A stretch of DNA of 64,000 bases from Tsuneonella deserti (GCF_014644315.1 NZ_BMKL01000001.1:1127001-1191000); one strand, 5' to 3'; shown: positions 29,605 to 39,858, numbered from the stretch's first letter. Notes: generated from the letters alone by a model not told the origin. Program-made: numbers and translations.

Positions 29605-29973
29605 CTAGCGGGTAACGTCGGCCAGCGGATCGTCGCCATTCGACGGTGCTGTCGGCGCGGCCGGCGCAGTCTCCGCCGGAGCCGGCGCATTCTGGACCGG
29701 GGCTGCGCGATCGAGCGTCGATTCGACCGATGTGGACCCGCCCGAGGTGTTGGCTGCAATGGCCGCCAGAATGATCGAAAGCACCACGAACACGACTGCC
29801 AGCCAACGCGTGGCCCTGGTCAGGAAGTCGGCCGCGCCGCGCGCGCTCATCATTCCGCTCGGGCTGCCGCCGATACCCAGACCGCCCCCTTCGGACCGCT
29901 GGATGAGGATCACCCCAACCAGTGCTGCGGCGACGATCGCCTGGAGAACGAGGAGGAAAATGAACAGCGACAT
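29605..29973 (-). CDS. secG: Preprotein translocase subunit SecG
   Basis: Two-helix inner-membrane subunit of the SecYEG translocon, 122 residues. The first transmembrane helix is about residues 2-24, followed by the conserved cytoplasmic loop QRSEGGGLGIGGSPSGMMSARGAADFLTR (shown in part elsewhere as GGGLG and the FLTR end), and the second helix is about 56-73. The long Ala/Pro-rich tail is typical of alphaproteobacterial SecG. It sits between tpiA and pyrG. Confidence 0.94.
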   Translation of the reverse strand: MSLFIFLLVLQAIVAAALVGVILIQRSEGGGLGIGGSPSGMMSARGAADFLTRATRWLAVVFVVLSIILAAIAANTSGGSTSVESTLDRAAPVQNAPAPAETAPAAPTAPSNGDDPLADVTR

Positions 29974-30063
29974 GGGCTAGCGATCGATCCGTTTGCTTCA
30001 ATGAGCATTGATGGGCCCGCGCGACTTAGGCGCGACGGGTGGGAACGGCAAGTACGGTACGTT

Positions 30064-30828
30064 TCAGGCGTCCTGCAGATCGACCGCGGCGACCACGATG
30101 CCGAGGAAGCTTTCCGCGGTCAGGCTGGCGCCGCCCACGAGGGCGCCGCCCACTTCATCGGCGGCCAGCAATTCGCGCGCATTCTCGGGTTTGACGGAGC
30201 CGCCATACAGGATGCGCACGGCCGAGCCCTGATCCTGGCCATAACGGGACACGAGCAAGTCGCGAATAGCGCGGTGCATCGCGCCGATATCGGCGACAGT
30301 AGGTGTCCGGCCGGTGCCGATGGCCCAGATCGGTTCGTAAGCGACCGACAGCCGCTCGTCCGCGGCGTCGATTTCATCGGGGAGCGAGGCTTCCAGTTGG
30401 GCGGTGACGAATCGCTCCGCCCGGCCTTCATCGCGCACCTGCTCGCTCTCGCCGCAACAGACGATCAGCTTGAGACCGGCAGCCAGGGCGGCCTCTGCCT
30501 TGGCCCGCACCAGAGCGTCGGTTTCACCGTGGCCTTCGCGGCGCTCGCTGTGTCCGAGGATCACGAACTTGGCGCCGGCATCGGCCACCATGGCTGCCGA
30601 AATGTCGCCGGTGAACGCGCCGTCGGCCGACGGATGGCAATCTTGCGCGCCGACACCGATCTGTTCGGCTTCCCGGTGAACCGCGTGGATCAGCGTATAG
30701 GGGGGAGCCAGCGCGACCTCGACCTTCATCAGGCGCTGGGCAGACCGATCGATAGCACGCGCCTCGGCGAGCATGGCCCGGGTGCCATTCATCTTCCAGT
30801 TGCCGACGACGTAGGGCCGAAGGGCCAT
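30064..30828 (-). CDS. tpiA: Triosephosphate isomerase
   Basis: Glycolytic interconversion of dihydroxyacetone phosphate and glyceraldehyde 3-phosphate. The 254-residue TIM barrel has Lys12 (GNWKMNG), catalytic His93 (ILGHSERR), catalytic Glu in the loop AYEPIWAIGTGRTPT and the phosphate-binding ILYGGSVKPENA. The start ATG 30828 follows AGGAAC. It is divergent from ppiD, with a 193-base shared upstream region. Confidence 0.97.
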   Translation of the reverse strand: MALRPYVVGNWKMNGTRAMLAEARAIDRSAQRLMKVEVALAPPYTLIHAVHREAEQIGVGAQDCHPSADGAFTGDISAAMVADAGAKFVILGHSERREGHGETDALVRAKAEAALAAGLKLIVCCGESEQVRDEGRAERFVTAQLEASLPDEIDAADERLSVAYEPIWAIGTGRTPTVADIGAMHRAIRDLLVSRYGQDQGSAVRILYGGSVKPENARELLAADEVGGALVGGASLTAESFLGIVVAAVDLQDA

Positions 30829-31021
30829 GAGTGTTCCTAGCAGTGTTCGTGGAGTGGTTAGCCCGCGCTATAACGACGGACGCGGCCGGCCTGCTAGCGC
30901 GCAAAGCGGGTCGCGTCAAAACGGCGCAGGACCTGTTGCGGCAAGGTCGCAGGGCCTCTAAAGCCCTCGGCCTTCGCGCCCCTGCGGCGCCCAACCCGTT
31001 TCGCCAGGCGTCCGCTCCCCC

Positions 31022-32953
31022 ATGCTCCAGTTTTTTCGCAATATCTTCAAATCGAAGTACGGCGTTCTCCTCACCCTCGTGTTTATCGGGATAATCGGTG
31101 TCGCTTTCGCGGTGGGCGATGTCGCGGGCACGGGCTCCCTGGGTGGAGGAATTTCGGGCGGCGACCGGGTCGCGGTCGTGGGTGGCGACAAGATCAGCGC
31201 CGCCGAACTGAGCGAGGCCGCAAGCAACGCGGTCGACCAGGTGCGGCAGGAAAACCCGACCGTTTCGATGGCCGCGTTCGTTGGACAGGGCGGACTGACC
31301 GAGGTCCTCGACCAGCTTCTCGACCGCAGGGCGATCAGCAACTGGGCGCGCGATCACGGCCTGCGCGCCGGTAACAACCTCGTGAACAGTGAGATCCGCC
31401 GCATCCCTGCCTTCGCGGGCCCTGATGGCAAATTCAACGAGGCCATCTATCAGCAGACGATCGCGGCCCGCAAACTGACCGACGCGGTGGTTCGCCGCGA
31501 CCTCGCGGACGGGCTTCTCGCCCAGCAGACGCTGGTGCCGGCGGCATTCGGCGCGAAAATGCCGCAGAAGATCGCCCTGCGCTATGCGGCGCTGGCCAAG
31601 GAGCGCCGCCAGGGAGCCGTAGCAGTCATCCCGAGCAGCGCCTTCGCACCCAAGGGCGCGCCGACCGAATCGCAGCTCGTCTCCTATTACAACGCTCACA
31701 AGTCCGACTTCATCCGGCCCGAGAGGCGGGAGCTGCGTTACGCGGTATTTGACGCCAAGTCGCTTGGGTCCGTCGACCCCACGGACGCGGAGATCGCCGC
31801 GCGCTACGCTCGTGACCGGTCAACCAAGTATGCCGCGCGCGAACGCCGCAACCTGACGCAATTGATCGTGCCCACTCGCCAGGCTGCACAATCCATTGCC
31901 CAGCGCGGCCCCGGCGCGCTTGAGGCAGGTGCAAAGCAGGCCGGCCTGGAAACGGCGAAGGTCGCGGAGGTCGACCGGCAAACCTATGCGGGCCAGACGT
32001 CGCAGTCGGTGGCCAGCGCGGTGTTCGCGGCTCCCCGTGGAACGATCGCGACGCCGACAAAGGGTGGTCTCGGCTGGTACGTGGTGCGGATCGATGCAGT
32101 CACCAGCACGCCCGCCCGCTCACTCGATCAAGTGCGCGGCGAGATTGCCGCGGCCCTTCGTGACGAGAAGCGCAGCCGTGCCCTGTCCGAACTTGCTTCG
32201 GACGTGGAACAGCAGATCGATGAGGGTAATGCGCTGGCCGACATCGCCAAGTCGCTCAAGGTGGAACTGCAGACAACGAAGCCGGTGGTAGCCGACGGGC
32301 GGGTGTACGGCTCATCGACCGAGCGCGCGCCCGAGGTGCTTGCCCCTGCACTGGCGAGCGCATTCGAGATGGAGGAGGGCGAGCCGCAAATCGCCGCGCT
32401 TCCCGGAGGGCAGAGCTACCTCGTCTACGAAACTAGCCGCATTACCCCCTCCGCTGCCGCGCCAATGGCCGAAATTCGCGAGGACGTCGTCGCCGGTTGG
32501 CGGCGCGCGACGGGCTCCGCCGCCGCCAAGGCTGCCGCCGATCGCATCCTGGCCCGGATCGCCAAGGGGCAGTCGCTCAGCCAGGCGCTCGCCGCCGAGA
32601 AGGTCTCCCTGCCCTCGCCCAACCCCGTCGACATGTCGCGCGAGCAACTGGCGGCCCAGGGCCGTCAGGTTCCCCCGCCTCTGGCGCTGCTGTTCTCGAT
32701 GGCAAAGAACAGCGTGAAGAAGCTCGAAGCACCGAACGATATCGGCTGGTACGTGGTCTCGTTGAATTCCGTTGAGCCGGGGAAGATCGCACCGAGCGAC
32801 CCGATTGTCGCTCAGGCGGCCAACAGCCTTGGGCAACTGCTGGGACGCGAATATGGCGACGCGCTGAGGGTAGCCATCCGCAAGGAAGTGGGCGTCGAGC
32901 GAAACCCGGAAGCGGTCGCCGAAGTGCGCAAGCGTCTTATCGGCGAAAACTGA
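31022..32953 (+). CDS. PpiD/SurA-like peptidylprolyl isomerase, membrane-anchored
   Basis: A 643-residue periplasmic folding factor anchored by one N-terminal transmembrane helix (about residues 13-32, YGVLLTLVFIGIIGVAFAVG). It then has a SurA-type N-terminal chaperone region (SAAELSEAASNAVDQ, FNEAIYQQTIAARKL) and a divergent parvulin (PPIC-type) region. Strong PPIase active-site motifs are not obvious, as in E. coli PpiD. It is first in a long plus-strand run leading into trpE, a common alphaproteobacterial order (tpiA // ppiD-trpE). Confidence 0.88.
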   Translation: MLQFFRNIFKSKYGVLLTLVFIGIIGVAFAVGDVAGTGSLGGGISGGDRVAVVGGDKISAAELSEAASNAVDQVRQENPTVSMAAFVGQGGLTEVLDQLLDRRAISNWARDHGLRAGNNLVNSEIRRIPAFAGPDGKFNEAIYQQTIAARKLTDAVVRRDLADGLLAQQTLVPAAFGAKMPQKIALRYAALAKERRQGAVAVIPSSAFAPKGAPTESQLVSYYNAHKSDFIRPERRELRYAVFDAKSLGSVDPTDAEIAARYARDRSTKYAARERRNLTQLIVPTRQAAQSIAQRGPGALEAGAKQAGLETAKVAEVDRQTYAGQTSQSVASAVFAAPRGTIATPTKGGLGWYVVRIDAVTSTPARSLDQVRGEIAAALRDEKRSRALSELASDVEQQIDEGNALADIAKSLKVELQTTKPVVADGRVYGSSTERAPEVLAPALASAFEMEEGEPQIAALPGGQSYLVYETSRITPSAAAPMAEIREDVVAGWRRATGSAAAKAAADRILARIAKGQSLSQALAAEKVSLPSPNPVDMSREQLAAQGRQVPPPLALLFSMAKNSVKKLEAPNDIGWYVVSLNSVEPGKIAPSDPIVAQAANSLGQLLGREYGDALRVAIRKEVGVERNPEAVAEVRKRLIGEN

Positions 32954-32964
32954 GGGCTGTTTCG

Positions 32965-34476
32965 CTGACCGGATCATCGTCTCAAAACGTCGAAGCGGCG
33001 CGCGCGGCGCTTCGCGAGGGTCGTCCGTCATTGGTATGGCGGCGTATCGTCGCGGACACGGAAACGCCTGTCGGCGCGGCGCTCAAGCTCATCGAAACCG
33101 GGCGGGGCGATTTCCTCCTCGAATCTGTCGAAGGAGGCGAAGTGCGCGGGCGTTATAGCCTGCTGGGGCTCGATCCGGACCTCGTGTTCCGGGCCGAAGG
33201 CGCGCGGGCGGAGGTCAACCACGATTGGCGGCGTCGGCGCGATGGCTTCGCGCCGTGCGAGGAGGGCGCCCTCCTTGCCTTGCGCAATCTGGTTGAAGAG
33301 TGCCGGATCGACGTGCCGCCTGGACTCCCGCCAATCTCCTGCCTCGTCGGATATTTCGGCTACGAGACGATCGGACTGGTCGAGCGACTGCCGCGGGCGC
33401 GCGGAGAGGGACTCGGCCTGCCCGACATGCTTTTTGTCCGGCCAACCCTGATCCTGGTGTTCGACCGGTTGGGAGACGAGCTTTTCTGCATCGCGCCCCT
33501 GTGGCCGGATGGCGGCCCGCCCGAGGCGGCGGTCGAGGCTGCGTCAGATCGGATCGATGAGGCTTTGCGCAAGCTTTCCCTCTCGCCGCCTGTACCGGAG
33601 CCGGCGCCGGCCATTCCTGATCTTGCACTGGAGCCTGTCGTTCCCTCCGGGGACTACCGTTCCATGGTCATGCGAGCCAAGGAGTACATCGAGGCTGGCG
33701 ACGTGTTCCAGGTGGTTCTTGCGCAGCGCTTCACCTGCCCGTTCCCGCTTCCGCCGTTCGCGCTGTATCGCGCCCTGCGTCGCATCAATCCGAGCCCGTT
33801 CCTCTACTTCCTCGATCTTCCCCGGTTTTCGATCGTCGGCTCGAGTCCGGAAATCCTCGTGCGGGTCCGTGACGGCGAGGTAACCATTCGGCCGATTGCC
33901 GGCACCCGCCCGCGTGGAGCGACGCCTGAAGCGGACCGGGATGCCGAAACCGGATTGCTCGCTGATCCCAAGGAGCGCGCCGAACACCTGATGCTGCTGG
34001 ACCTTGGCCGCAACGATGTCGGCCGGGTCGCTGCCCCCGGTACGGTGGAGGTGACCGCCAGCTTCACCATCGAGCGTTACAGCCACGTAATGCACATCGT
34101 CAGCAACGTGGTCGGCCGGGTGGATCCTGCAAAGGATGCCCTCGATGCACTGTTCGCCGGCTTTCCCGCCGGGACCGTCAGCGGAGCGCCCAAGATCCGC
34201 GCGTGCGAGATAATTGCCGAGCTCGAACCGGAGGTGCGCGGCGCTTACGCGGGAGGCGTGGGTTACTTTGCGCCCGACGGCACGCTTGATTCATGCATCG
34301 TGCTGCGGACCGGCGTCATCAAGGACGGCACGCTCCATGTCCAGGCAGGCGCCGGGATCGTCGCGGATAGCACTCCCGAATACGAGCAGCGGGAATGCGA
34401 GGCGAAAGCCGGAGCGCTGATCGCCGCGGCGCGAGAAGCTGCCCGCATCGCCCTCGAACCCGGATACGGCCAGTGA
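32965..34476 (+). CDS. trpE: Anthranilate synthase component I
   Basis: Converts chorismate to anthranilate with the glutaminase TrpG. Key motifs are GDVFQVVLAQRF, the Trp-binding-type region near the N-terminus, PFLYFLDLPRFSIVGSSPEI, RPIAGTRPRGATPEAD, LLDLGRNDVGRVA and PAGTVSGAPKIRACEII. The start is unusual: conserved-looking N-terminal residues (AARAALREGRP) lie upstream of TTG 33031, the first conventional start, and the only start-like codon there is CTG 32965, eight bases after GAGGG. I annotate from 32965 (503 residues); from 33031 it would be 481. It begins 11 bases after ppiD. Confidence 0.93.
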   Translation: MTGSSSQNVEAARAALREGRPSLVWRRIVADTETPVGAALKLIETGRGDFLLESVEGGEVRGRYSLLGLDPDLVFRAEGARAEVNHDWRRRRDGFAPCEEGALLALRNLVEECRIDVPPGLPPISCLVGYFGYETIGLVERLPRARGEGLGLPDMLFVRPTLILVFDRLGDELFCIAPLWPDGGPPEAAVEAASDRIDEALRKLSLSPPVPEPAPAIPDLALEPVVPSGDYRSMVMRAKEYIEAGDVFQVVLAQRFTCPFPLPPFALYRALRRINPSPFLYFLDLPRFSIVGSSPEILVRVRDGEVTIRPIAGTRPRGATPEADRDAETGLLADPKERAEHLMLLDLGRNDVGRVAAPGTVEVTASFTIERYSHVMHIVSNVVGRVDPAKDALDALFAGFPAGTVSGAPKIRACEIIAELEPEVRGAYAGGVGYFAPDGTLDSCIVLRTGVIKDGTLHVQAGAGIVADSTPEYEQRECEAKAGALIAAAREAARIALEPGYGQ

Positions 34477-35288
34477 AGCGGCTGTCACCTGTTTTCAGCC
34501 TGCTCCTCGTATGCGCGTGCAGTCCCCAGGCCGAGGGCGAACCCGTCACCCGTATCGATCTCGATAACCCCGCCGCCGCGGCCGCCCCGCGGCCGACGCC
34601 GACGCCCGTCGCTGATTCCGCCTGCAAAACGGTCACGTTCGAAGACGCCGCGTTCACCGATTGCGTGGCCGATCCGGCTCGTCATCGCATCACGACCGTG
34701 CTCGGCAATCCACCGTACCGGGGCTTCAAGGCCCTCGCCGATGCGCGCGGCCCAGCTGCACCGAAAGTCGCTTTCGCGGTGAACGGAGGAATGTTCGGCG
34801 AAGATGGAAAACCCATCGGCTATTACGTGAAGGACGGGGAGCGGGGTCACGAACTGAACCGCAACGATGGCCCCGGTAATTTTCACATGAAGCCCAACGG
34901 GGTCTTTTTCGGCAGCGGCGGCCAGTGGCGGGTGATGACCGCGGACGATTTTTACGCCAAGGTGAGCGACCGGCCGGAATTCGGAACCCAGAGCGGACCC
35001 ATGCTACTGATCGGCGGCAAGCTCCATCCAGAAATAACCGAGGATGGTCCAAGCCGGACGATCCGCAACGGCGTTGGCGTCGACGCATCCGGCCGCGCCC
35101 ATTTCGTGATTAGCGAAGGCCCGGTCAGCTTCGGCAAGCTCGCGCGTTATTTCCGCGATATACCCAAGACGTCCGATGCGCTCTATCTCGATGGCGGGGT
35201 TTCCGCCGTCTGGGTGCCGGCCATGGGCAGGATGGATGCGCGCGCCCCGATCGGGCCGATGATTGTTGTCGAGGAGAAGCCGGAATGA
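34473..35288 (+). CDS. Lipoprotein with phosphodiester glycosidase (NAGPA-type) domain
   Basis: A 271-residue protein with a short lipoprotein signal (MKRLSPVFSLLLVCAC, lipid Cys likely at residue 16), a Pro/Ala linker and a domain of the NAGPA family (phosphodiester glycosidase, PF09992). Characteristic segments are FAVNGGMFGEDGKPIGYYV, MKPNGVFFG, TQSGPMLLIGGK and ALYLDGGVSAVW. The bacterial substrate is not established; relatives cleave sugar phosphodiesters. GTG 34473 overlaps the trpE stop (GTGA), so it is translated from the trp mRNA although it has no evident link to tryptophan. Confidence 0.85.
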   Translation: MKRLSPVFSLLLVCACSPQAEGEPVTRIDLDNPAAAAAPRPTPTPVADSACKTVTFEDAAFTDCVADPARHRITTVLGNPPYRGFKALADARGPAAPKVAFAVNGGMFGEDGKPIGYYVKDGERGHELNRNDGPGNFHMKPNGVFFGSGGQWRVMTADDFYAKVSDRPEFGTQSGPMLLIGGKLHPEITEDGPSRTIRNGVGVDASGRAHFVISEGPVSFGKLARYFRDIPKTSDALYLDGGVSAVWVPAMGRMDARAPIGPMIVVEEKPE

Positions 35289-36247
35289 CCGCCAGCTATT
35301 CCGGGCGCCGCACGCTCTATCCGCCGATCGAGCCATACCAATCGGGAATGCTGGACGTCGGCGGTGGTCATTCGATCTACTGGGAGCGCGTCGGCACTCC
35401 CGGCGCGAAGCCGGCAGTGATGCTGCACGGGGGGCCGGGCGCGGGATGCAACGAAAAGCACCGGAGCCAGTGGAATCCGGCCCTTTACGACGTGCTGCTG
35501 TTCGATCAGCGCGGGTGCGGCCGGTCGAAGCCGTTTGCCAGCCTGGAGAACAACACGACCTGGGACCTTGTCGCGGACATCGAGGCTCTGCGCGAGATGT
35601 ACGGCCACGACAAATGGCAGGTCTTCGGCGGTAGCTGGGGCTCCACCCTTTCGCTCTGCTACGCTCAAAAACATCCGGAGCGGGTCAGCGAACTCATCCT
35701 CCGCGGTATTTTTCTGTGCGAGCAAAATGAACTGGACTGGCTGTACGAATACGGCGCAAGCGAAGTTTTCCCGGAGGAATGGGAAGCCTTCAATGATCAT
35801 ATTCCCGCGTCCGAGCGCGGGGACCTGCTCGCTGCGTATTCGCGCAGGCTGACCGGTGAGGACCGTCAGGCTCGCATTGCTGCAGCCAAGGCGTGGAGCC
35901 GCTGGGAAGGTGTCACCGTCACGCTGCTGCCGGATCCCAAGGGTCTGGAGGAATCAACGCAGGACGAGCACGCCGATGCAATCGCGCGGATAGAAACGCA
36001 TTATTTCAATCACATGTGTTGGCTCGAACCCGGTCAACTCCTGCGCGATGCGCATAAGCTGCACGATATCCCCGGGGTTATCGTGCAGGGGCGACATGAT
36101 TGCTGCACCCCGCCGTCAGCCGCTTGGTCGCTGAAAAAGGCTTGGCCGCAGGTCGATCTCCAGATCGTGCCGGACGCCAGCCATTCGTTCTCGGAACCAG
36201 GCATCACCGACGGTCTGGTACGCGCGACAGACATGTTCGCGGGCTGA
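35285..36247 (+). CDS. pip: Proline iminopeptidase, alpha/beta hydrolase
   Basis: Cytoplasmic serine peptidase (S33 family) releasing N-terminal proline. The 320-residue protein has the oxyanion region [19 protein letters not shown], the nucleophile elbow GGSWGS with Ser117, an Asp in GRHDCCTP and the catalytic His in [10 protein letters not shown]. Length and motifs fit monomeric proline iminopeptidase. It is inserted between trpE and trpG; its ATG overlaps the previous stop (ATGA), keeping the trp run continuous. Confidence 0.92.
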   Translation: MTASYSGRRTLYPPIEPYQSGMLDVGGGHSIYWERVGTPGAKPAVMLHGGPGAGCNEKHRSQWNPALYDVLLFDQRGCGRSKPFASLENNTTWDLVADIEALREMYGHDKWQVFGGSWGSTLSLCYAQKHPERVSELILRGIFLCEQNELDWLYEYGASEVFPEEWEAFNDHIPASERGDLLAAYSRRLTGEDRQARIAAAKAWSRWEGVTVTLLPDPKGLEESTQDEHADAIARIETHYFNHMCWLEPGQLLRDAHKLHDIPGVIVQGRHDCCTPPSAAWSLKKAWPQVDLQIVPDASHSFSEPGITDGLVRATDMFAG

Positions 36248-36252
36248 ACCCC

Positions 36253-36837
36253 ATGATCCTCGTCATCGACAATTACGACAGCTTCACGTTCAACCTGGTC
36301 CACTACCTGATGGAGCTGGGCGCCGAGGTCCGCGTGGTTCGCAATGACGCGATCAGTGCGGACGAGGCAATTCAGAGCGGTGCCCAGGGATTTCTCATCA
36401 GCCCCGGCCCGTGCACCCCCAACGAGGCTGGAGTGAGCCTCGATCTGGTCGGTGCGTGCGCCGCGGCCGGCAAGCCGCTGCTCGGGGTTTGCCTGGGCCA
36501 CCAGTCCATTGGCCAGCACTTTGGCGGGCGGGTTGTGCGCGGCGGGCTGATGCACGGCAAAACCAGCGCGGTGACTCACGACAGCACCGGAGTGTTCGTC
36601 GGACTCCCCTCGCCCTTCATGGCGACGCGCTACCACAGCCTCGTGGTGGAGCAGGTGCCACCCGCCCTGGTGGTCAATGCGACCTCGGAGGATACCCACG
36701 TCATGGGATTCCGGCACATCGAGCTGCCAATTCACGGTGTGCAGTTCCACCCGGAGAGCATCGCGACCGAACACGGACACGCATTGCTCGCCAATTTCCT
36801 TGCCATGTGTGGGATCGCGGCAAAGAAGGTCGCATGA
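36253..36837 (+). CDS. trpG: Anthranilate synthase component II (glutamine amidotransferase)
   Basis: Glutaminase partner of TrpE, 194 residues. Class I amidotransferase triad: Cys80 in GVCLGHQ, with His and Glu in VQFHPESI. The start ATG 36253 gives the canonical [14 protein letters not shown]. It could also serve p-aminobenzoate synthase, but the trpD and trpC genes downstream with ATGA overlaps indicate tryptophan synthesis. It starts five bases after pip. Confidence 0.96.
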   Translation: MILVIDNYDSFTFNLVHYLMELGAEVRVVRNDAISADEAIQSGAQGFLISPGPCTPNEAGVSLDLVGACAAAGKPLLGVCLGHQSIGQHFGGRVVRGGLMHGKTSAVTHDSTGVFVGLPSPFMATRYHSLVVEQVPPALVVNATSEDTHVMGFRHIELPIHGVQFHPESIATEHGHALLANFLAMCGIAAKKVA

Positions 36838-37826
36838 AGACGCTGCCCGCCGCCGAGCCCCATCTGAAAGAGAGCCAGGCTGAAGAGGTCTTCGGCGCGC
36901 TTCTGGACGGAGAGGTGAGCGAGGCGGAAATCGCGCGCTTCCTCTGTGAGATGTCCGATCGCGGCGAGACGGCGGATGAGATTGCGGGAGCCGCGCGGGC
37001 TCTGCGGGCAAGGCTGATCCCGGTGGATGCGCCGGACGATGCGATCGACGTTTGCGGCACCGGCGGTGACGGGCATCATACGCTTAACGTTTCGACAGCC
37101 GTCAGTCTGGTCGTGGCCAGCTCCGGCGTGCCGGTCGCCAAGCATGGCAACCGCGCCGCGAGCAGCAAGGCCGGCGCGGCCGACACGCTCGAAGCGCTCG
37201 GCATGAACATGGAAGCGGCGGGAAGGACGGCAGAGAAGTCGTTGTCGGAGTTGGGAATATGCTTCCTGTTCGCCGCCAACCACCACCCCGCGATGCGCCG
37301 CATCCAGCCCATCCGCCAGAAACTGGGTCGCCGCACCATCTTCAACCTGATGGGCCCGCTGTCGAATCCTGCCGGAGTGAAAGGCCAACTCATCGGCATT
37401 GCCCGGCCCGCATATGTTCCGATTTACGCGGAAGCCGCAGCTCGCCTTGGGACTCGCCGGACGATGATCGTGTCGGGTGACGAGGGTCTCGACGAGTTGA
37501 GCCTGGCGGGTGGCAATGAAGTCGCCGACGTGCGCGGGCACGAATGGGAGCTGCGCCGCGCGCGAGCGTCGGACGCCGGGCTGCCTACGGCCCCGATCGA
37601 GGCGATCCGGGGCGGGGACGCGCTGCACAATGCCAAGGCGTTGAAGGCATTGCTCATGGGCGCACCCGGACCCTATCGCGATGCAGTGCTGTTCAACGCT
37701 GCCGCCGCGCTGATTATCGCCGGTCGCGCATCCGATTACTCCGAGGGAGCGGTGCGCGCAGCCGAAGCGCTCGATTCCGGGCGGGCCGAAGATCTCCTCG
37801 CTCGCTGGATCGAACTCACCCGATGA
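36834..37826 (+). CDS. trpD: Anthranilate phosphoribosyltransferase
   Basis: Transfers the phosphoribosyl group of PRPP to anthranilate. The 330-residue protein has the PRPP/Mg motif [33 protein letters not shown] and the anthranilate-site region NLMGPLSNP. Full length. The ATG at 36834 overlaps the trpG stop (ATGA); the 3' end overlaps trpC in the same way. Confidence 0.97.
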   Translation: MKTLPAAEPHLKESQAEEVFGALLDGEVSEAEIARFLCEMSDRGETADEIAGAARALRARLIPVDAPDDAIDVCGTGGDGHHTLNVSTAVSLVVASSGVPVAKHGNRAASSKAGAADTLEALGMNMEAAGRTAEKSLSELGICFLFAANHHPAMRRIQPIRQKLGRRTIFNLMGPLSNPAGVKGQLIGIARPAYVPIYAEAAARLGTRRTMIVSGDEGLDELSLAGGNEVADVRGHEWELRRARASDAGLPTAPIEAIRGGDALHNAKALKALLMGAPGPYRDAVLFNAAAALIIAGRASDYSEGAVRAAEALDSGRAEDLLARWIELTR

Positions 37827-38617
37827 ACAAGCTCGAGGAGATTTGCGCGACCAAGCGGCAAGAGGTGGCCGAGCGCCGTGCTCTGGCCACCGTGGATGAT
37901 CTCGATAGAATGGCTGCCGGGCAGACGGCGCCACGCGGATTTCGCGCTGCGCTGGAGAATAAGTCGCGCGACGGGTTTGCCCTGATCGCGGAAATCAAGA
38001 AAGCTTCGCCGTCCAAAGGTTTGATCCGGCCCGATTTCCGTCCTGCGGAACACGCGGCGGCGTACCAGTTGGCGGGGGCTGCCTGCCTGTCCGTCCTGAC
38101 GGATGCCCCGTACTTCCAGGGGCACGAGGACTATCTGGCCGACGCCCGGCGCGCGTGCGAGCTGCCAGTTCTGCGCAAGGATTTCCTGGTGGATCCGTGG
38201 CAGGTCGCCGAGGCTCGGGCGATTGGGGCGGATGCGATCCTGATCATTGTGGCCGCGCTGGATGACGTCCTTATGCGGGAGATTGAAGCCGCGGCGCTGG
38301 AGCGCAGGATGGATGTGCTGGTCGAAGTTCACGACGAGGAGGAAATGGCGCGCGCCTCTGTCCTTCGGTCCCGATTGATCGGGATAAACAACCGCGATTT
38401 GAAAACCTTCCGCACCGATATTGGCACGACGGAACGTCTGGTCCGCATGGCACCCGAGGATGCCTTGCTCGTCAGCGAGAGCGGGATCGAAACGCACGAT
38501 GACTGCGTAAGGCTTTCTCACAGCGGGGTGCGGTCGTTTCTTGTCGGAGAAAGCCTCATGCGCCAGCACGACCTCGAAGCTGCGACGCGGCGCCTCCTGG
38601 ATGGCGAACCCCGATGA
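37823..38617 (+). CDS. trpC: Indole-3-glycerol phosphate synthase
   Basis: Cyclises carboxyphenylaminodeoxyribulose phosphate to indoleglycerol phosphate. The 264-residue TIM barrel shows the catalytic [37 protein letters not shown] and VSESGIETH. It is a single-function protein; the trpF and trpBA genes are not in the window. It is coupled by ATGA overlaps to trpD upstream and moaC downstream. Confidence 0.97.
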   Translation: MNKLEEICATKRQEVAERRALATVDDLDRMAAGQTAPRGFRAALENKSRDGFALIAEIKKASPSKGLIRPDFRPAEHAAAYQLAGAACLSVLTDAPYFQGHEDYLADARRACELPVLRKDFLVDPWQVAEARAIGADAILIIVAALDDVLMREIEAAALERRMDVLVEVHDEEEMARASVLRSRLIGINNRDLKTFRTDIGTTERLVRMAPEDALLVSESGIETHDDCVRLSHSGVRSFLVGESLMRQHDLEAATRRLLDGEPR

Positions 38618-39090
38618 GCGGTCTTACCCATCTCGACGAGACGGGGGCTGCCCGTATGGTCGACGTGGGCGGGAAGGCGGAAACGCTGCGTTCAGCGACG
38701 GCATCCGGCCGGATAGCGATGACTGCGGAGGCCTTGTCCGCAATTCGCGAGGGGTCCGGCCCCAAGGGCGATGTTCTCGCCGCAGCTCGCATTGCCGGCA
38801 TCATGGCGGCCAAGAAAACGTCTGAGTTGATCCCGCTATGTCATCCGCTTCTGCTTGAAGCGGTAACGGTAGATTTCACCTTCGAGCCCGGCGGCGTGCG
38901 CGCCACCGCTCGCGCGACCCTGACGGGCCGAACCGGGGTGGAAATGGAAGCGATGACCGCATGTTGCGTCGCCCTGTTGACAATCTACGACATGGCCAAG
39001 GCGCTCGATAAGGGGATGGTTCTGGGGGAAATTCGCCTTGTCGAAAAATCGGGCGGCAAGTCGGGACCCTGGCGCGCAAACACTCTGTAG
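38614..39090 (+). CDS. moaC: Cyclic pyranopterin monophosphate synthase
   Basis: Molybdenum cofactor step 1, working with MoaA. The 158-residue protein has the active-site [41 protein letters not shown] and the C-terminal KSGGKSGPW. It is last in the trp run (ATGA overlap with trpC). In many alphaproteobacteria moeA follows moaC and precedes lexA; here only 84 bases separate moaC and lexA and moeA is absent. Confidence 0.96.
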   Translation: MSGLTHLDETGAARMVDVGGKAETLRSATASGRIAMTAEALSAIREGSGPKGDVLAAARIAGIMAAKKTSELIPLCHPLLLEAVTVDFTFEPGGVRATARATLTGRTGVEMEAMTACCVALLTIYDMAKALDKGMVLGEIRLVEKSGGKSGPWRANTL

Positions 39091-39127
39091 CGGAAGCTCT
39101 TGACGGAGCTGTTGGAGTTGCCTAATT

Positions 39128-39142
39128 GTTCCGCGTTCGTTC
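39128..39142 (+). promoter_or_regulatory. LexA (SOS) box upstream of lexA
   Basis: A perfect direct repeat GTTC-N7-GTTC, the established alphaproteobacterial LexA operator, lies 32 bases before the lexA start. It indicates autoregulation, as normal for lexA. Confidence 0.85.
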
Positions 39143-39174
39143 CCGAATTGGAACGTTTAGCCAGAGGAACGCGC

Positions 39175-39858
39175 ATGCTCACCGCTAAGCAACGCGAACT
39201 GCTCAAGTTCATCACCATCCGGCTCGAAGAGAGCGGCGTGTCGCCGTCATTCGAGGAAATGAAGGAGGCGCTGGATCTGAAAAGCAAGTCCGGTGTGCAC
39301 CGCCTGATTTCCGCACTGGAGGAACGCGGTTTCATTCGCCGCCTGCCCAATCGAGCGCGGGCTCTGGAGGTCATCCGCCAGCCTGAAGACTCCGTCGCGG
39401 CCCCCCGGGTTCGGGCCAGTGATAACGTGATCCCCCTCCACCGCCTCTCGCCGCCGCGTGCTCATGCGGCAAACGACGTGGTCGAGCTGCCGCTTCATGG
39501 ACGGATCGCCGCCGGTGTTCCGATCGAGGCGCTCGAAGGTCAGAGTACGTTACCGGTTCCGGCAGCGCTGCTTGGCCCTGGAGAGCACTACGCTCTGGAG
39601 GTTTCGGGCGATTCGATGATCGAAGCGGGTATTTTTGACGGCGATTTCGCGCTGGTTCGCAAGACCGAAGTCGCGCGTGACGGCGAGATCGTCGTCGCTC
39701 TGGTGCGGGACGAGGAAGCGACTCTGAAGTACCTGCGGCGGGAAGACGGGATGATCCGGCTCGACCCTGCCAACGGCGCGTATGAGCCTCAAATCTACCG
39801 TCCTGGCGAAGTCAAAGTGCAGGGCAAGCTTGCGGGCTTGCTGCGGCGGTACAACTGA
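39175..39858 (+). CDS. lexA: LexA repressor
   Basis: SOS-response repressor of 227 residues. The N-terminal winged helix-turn-helix ([20 protein letters not shown]) includes [20 protein letters not shown]. The autocleavage site is Ala113-Gly114 (IAAGVP), with catalytic Ser147 (SGDSMI) and Lys185 (ATLKYL). The start ATG 39175 follows AGAGGAA. The operator at 39128-39142 supports autoregulation. Its 3' end overlaps the convergent comEC gene by 47 bases. Confidence 0.96.
   Translation: MLTAKQRELLKFITIRLEESGVSPSFEEMKEALDLKSKSGVHRLISALEERGFIRRLPNRARALEVIRQPEDSVAAPRVRASDNVIPLHRLSPPRAHAANDVVELPLHGRIAAGVPIEALEGQSTLPVPAALLGPGEHYALEVSGDSMIEAGIFDGDFALVRKTEVARDGEIVVALVRDEEATLKYLRREDGMIRLDPANGAYEPQIYRPGEVKVQGKLAGLLRRYN

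Noticed and set aside
30829..31021. TATAAC at about 30870 as a promoter for ppiD
   Set aside because: No acceptable -35 hexamer at the right spacing; left unannotated.
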